DNA of 64,000 nucleotides from Clostridia bacterium (lineage in GTDB: Bacteria; Bacillota; Clostridia; CAKSNL01; HGM11501), in NCBI GenBank assembly GCA_017411325.1, contig JAFQQJ010000015.1, positions 1 through 64,000 of the forward strand. Direction: 5' to 3'. Positions within the stretch are counted from its first letter, which is position 1. Each line of letters starts with the position of its first letter. Both the position numbers and the translations under genes were made by a program. The notes beneath the pieces are model-generated. The model saw only the letters and a list, made by a program, of their open reading frames with translations. It did not search any database and was not told the origin of the DNA. Below are positions 62,067 to 64,000 of this stretch, piece after piece.

Positions 62067-63512
62067 TTGGACAAGCTTCAGGAATTAATCAACCGCAAAA
62101 ATGCGGTGATGACAGGCAGCGGCGAACCTGAAAACGGAAAATTGTCTGCAAGAGACAGAATCGCTCATCTTTTTGATGAGGGAAGCTTTATCGAAACAGA
62201 TATGTTTTCCGGAAGAGAAGGGGATGCGGCAGCTGAGGGGGTTATAACCGGCTACGGTACGGTTGACTCCAGATTGGTATTTGTCTATGCTCAGGACGGA
62301 CTTGCCGGTGGCGGTGCTTTCGGATGCGAGCAGGCAAAGAAAATTACAAAAATAATGGATATGGCATTAAAGACAGGAGCACCTATTGTTTCCTTACTTG
62401 ATTCCTGCGGAACAAAGCTTTCTGACGGAGTTGCAGCACTTGGTGCTATGGGAGAAGTTATCTCAAGAAGCGTTAAGGCATCCGGTTCAATCCTTCAGAT
62501 TTCCGCTATATTCGGCACTTGTGCAGGCGGAGCGGCATTTACACCCGCAATGGCTGACTTTCTCATTATGACAGAGGACAGCGCTATGATGATAAACGGT
62601 CCCGCCACTTGCGCGAAAGACGGTGAAATCTTAACGGCAGAAGATATGTGCGGCGCAAAGGTTAATGCAACAATAAGCGGAAATGCACATTTTGTAGCAT
62701 CAACTGATGCTGAAGCTGTTGCTAAAATCCGCGAGCTTATAACTCTTCTTCCCGGAAATGCGGAAGAAATGGCACCCGAAACAGAGTGTGCTGACGATCT
62801 TAACAGAATTTCAGGTCAGCTTGGCTCAATCGGTATGCCTATGGTTGAAATTATCCGTCAGGTTGCTGATAATTGTGAATTTACAGAGGTTTCCGCATTA
62901 TATGCCGAAAATGTTCTCACAGGCTTTATCCGCATCAACGGACGTACCGTTGCTGTTGTAGCCAATAACGGAGAACTTGACTCATCAGCATCCTGTAAAG
63001 CTGCTGATTTTATCCGCTTTGCAGACAGCTTCAATCTTCCTGTACTCACATTCTGTGATACAGACGGATATAAGGCATCTAAGGAAGAGGAAAAGAACGG
63101 ACTCGCAAAATATGCAGCCAAGCTTTTATATGCTTACAGCGAAGCAACTGTTCCCAAGGTAACAGTTATTTGCTCCAAGGCTTGCACAGCATCATCTGTT
63201 GCTATGGGCTCGAGAGCAGCCGGCGCTGATTTTGTTGTTGCGTGGCCCAACGCAGTTATCGGTGCACTTTCTTCCGATATGGCTTCTGTTCTTCTTTATG
63301 AAGAAGATCTCAAGGCAGGTATGAGCCGTGATCAGGTAAAGGCTAAATACGAGGATGAAGCGGCAAATGCTTTTGAAGCGGCAAAAACCGGATTCATCGA
63401 CGATGTTATCGAGCCTGATTCTACAAGACCCAGAATTGCGGCGGCTCTCGAAATGCTTTACACAAAAAGCGATGTTTCTCCCGTAAAAAAGCACGGAAAC
63501 TTTTCTTTCTAA
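62067..63512 (+). CDS. Acyl-CoA carboxyltransferase subunit of a biotin-dependent decarboxylase
   Basis: 481 residues. Two crotonase-like halves of the carboxyltransferase fold: LSARDRIAHLFDEGSF, VFVYAQDGLAGGGAFG, GTCAGGAAFTPAMADFLIM in the first, FIRINGRTVAVVANNG, LPVLTFCDTDGYK and AWPNAVIGALSSDMASVL in the second. It should move carboxyl groups between biotin and an acyl-CoA such as methylmalonyl-CoA. With OadG-like and biotin-carrier genes following, a sodium-pumping methylmalonyl-CoA-type decarboxylase is likely. It is ~30 residues shorter than typical MmdA, and the usual DRPG-type motif is replaced. The start is TTG at 62067 after AGGGGGT. Confidence 0.88.
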   Translation: MDKLQELINRKNAVMTGSGEPENGKLSARDRIAHLFDEGSFIETDMFSGREGDAAAEGVITGYGTVDSRLVFVYAQDGLAGGGAFGCEQAKKITKIMDMALKTGAPIVSLLDSCGTKLSDGVAALGAMGEVISRSVKASGSILQISAIFGTCAGGAAFTPAMADFLIMTEDSAMMINGPATCAKDGEILTAEDMCGAKVNATISGNAHFVASTDAEAVAKIRELITLLPGNAEEMAPETECADDLNRISGQLGSIGMPMVEIIRQVADNCEFTEVSALYAENVLTGFIRINGRTVAVVANNGELDSSASCKAADFIRFADSFNLPVLTFCDTDGYKASKEEEKNGLAKYAAKLLYAYSEATVPKVTVICSKACTASSVAMGSRAAGADFVVAWPNAVIGALSSDMASVLLYEEDLKAGMSRDQVKAKYEDEAANAFEAAKTGFIDDVIEPDSTRPRIAAALEMLYTKSDVSPVKKHGNFSF

Positions 63513-63524
63513 GGAGGGGTTCTG

Positions 63525-63854
63525 ATGACATTAAGTAACGGAAGCACTTTGACAGAGGTATTATCTGTAACACTGCTTGGTATTCTGATAGTTTTCTCAG
63601 CGCTTGTCATACTTATGATAGTGCTTTATCTTATGAAGCTTTTTGCTCCTTCAGAAGAAGGCAAAAAGGCTGAAAAAGTAAAAGAAACACCGGCACCTAA
63701 GATGACAGAAAAGCCTATTGTCAATGACACGGATGATGAAGAGCTTATTGCTGTGCTTACAGCGGCAATAGCGGCATCACTTCAGACATCTGCATATAAC
63801 TTAAGGATCAAGTCCTATAAGAGAGTTCCTTCCAAGAACTCCAAAAGAGTATAA
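63525..63854 (+). CDS. OadG-family small membrane subunit of a sodium pump decarboxylase
   Basis: 109 residues. One N-terminal membrane helix (VTLLGILIVFSALVILMIVLYL), a Lys/Glu/Pro linker (EEGKKAEKVKETPAPKMTEKP) and a short helical tail with ELIAVLTAAIAASL, the pattern of OadG/MmdD gamma/delta subunits that hold the membrane pump and soluble carboxyltransferase together. ATG follows AAGGAGGGG, 12 nt after the carboxyltransferase stop. Confidence 0.88.
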   Translation: MTLSNGSTLTEVLSVTLLGILIVFSALVILMIVLYLMKLFAPSEEGKKAEKVKETPAPKMTEKPIVNDTDDEELIAVLTAAIAASLQTSAYNLRIKSYKRVPSKNSKRV

Positions 63855-63875
63855 GAAAGAGAAAGGATGAACATT

Positions 63876-64000
63876 ATGAAGAAATTTAACATAAAGGTAA
63901 ACGGAAAAACATATGAGGTAGAGGTTGAAGAGCTCGGCGGAACTCCCGCTGTTTATACAGCACCCGTTGCACCTGTAGCAGCACCCGCTACTGCTCCTGC
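63876..64000 (+). CDS. Biotin carrier (biotinyl domain) protein, partial at window end
   Basis: Only the first ~41 residues are visible: MKKFNIKVNGKTYEVEVEEL, then the start of an Ala/Pro/Val-rich linker, typical of biotin carrier subunits such as MmdC. The biotinylated MKM motif would lie beyond the window. ATG at 63876 is preferred over 63867 because AAAGGA is then correctly spaced. It is the third gene of the decarboxylase operon; the membrane beta subunit is expected next. Confidence 0.88.
   Translation, partial: MKKFNIKVNGKTYEVEVEELGGTPAVYTAPVAPVAAPATAP

Overview
The window reads as a Clostridia-type Bacillota chromosome (Gram-positive, anaerobic). It has strong AGGAGG-type ribosome binding sites, TTGACA-17-TATAAT promoters, many hairpin-plus-T-tract terminators, S-layer-homology and copper-amine-oxidase-N-like 'stalk' domains, a one-piece pyruvate:ferredoxin oxidoreductase, a gerW-type gene and a 5'-truncated sigma-G. 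I cannot name the species; the gene set fits a plant-glycan-degrading gut-type anaerobe.

Layout. 1-0.4 kb: a 141-bp tandem repeat with hairpins, a terminator and tRNA-Ser(GGA). 0.5-45 kb: a large carbohydrate locus. Its backbone is five paralogous two-gene cassettes. The first gene of each (called A here) encodes a secreted ~900-residue protein: CBM6-like domain, GH99/GH71-like putative catalytic barrel, CBM9-like domain, degenerate stalk domain. The second (B) encodes a secreted ~770-860-residue protein with two to four F5/8C (discoidin-like) domains and a C-terminal stalk domain. Cassettes: A1-B1 1490-6600, A2-B2 12554-17794, A3-B3 22086-27409, A4-B4 29012-34169, A5-B5 37994-43105. Between them lie enzymes without signal peptides (two GH43-like, GH78, GH20, a GH20-related protein, a putative TIM-barrel hydrolase, GH2), an RpiB-like isomerase, a xylose-isomerase-like TIM barrel protein, a FliB-like Cys-rich protein, two AraC regulators and two tandem metallophosphoesterases.

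45-49 kb: PFOR and a 0.4-kb gene-free stretch of degenerate repeats. 49-55.4 kb: an SLH-anchored surface protein, galT and a PHP phosphatase. 55.4-62 kb: the sigG remnant, lysA, then scpA-scpB-DUF2953-gerW-dac-rluB-small ORF, an ordinary housekeeping block. 62-64 kb: the start of a biotin-dependent, sodium-pump-type decarboxylase operon, cut by the window end.

How it may work together (inference): only A and B carry signal peptides, so they are probably the outward-facing part (binding and possibly endo-cleavage), while the GH78/GH43/GH20/GH2 enzymes finish imported oligosaccharides in the cytoplasm. No transporter is encoded here. Most cassette promoters carry a pair of direct repeats next to or overlapping the -35 position, and the repeat sequence differs between promoters, as expected if separate AraC-type activators switch on different cassettes. 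One repeat type is shared between A5-B5 and the metallophosphoesterase pair. The five differently controlled A-B cassettes are the best candidate here for an undescribed system.
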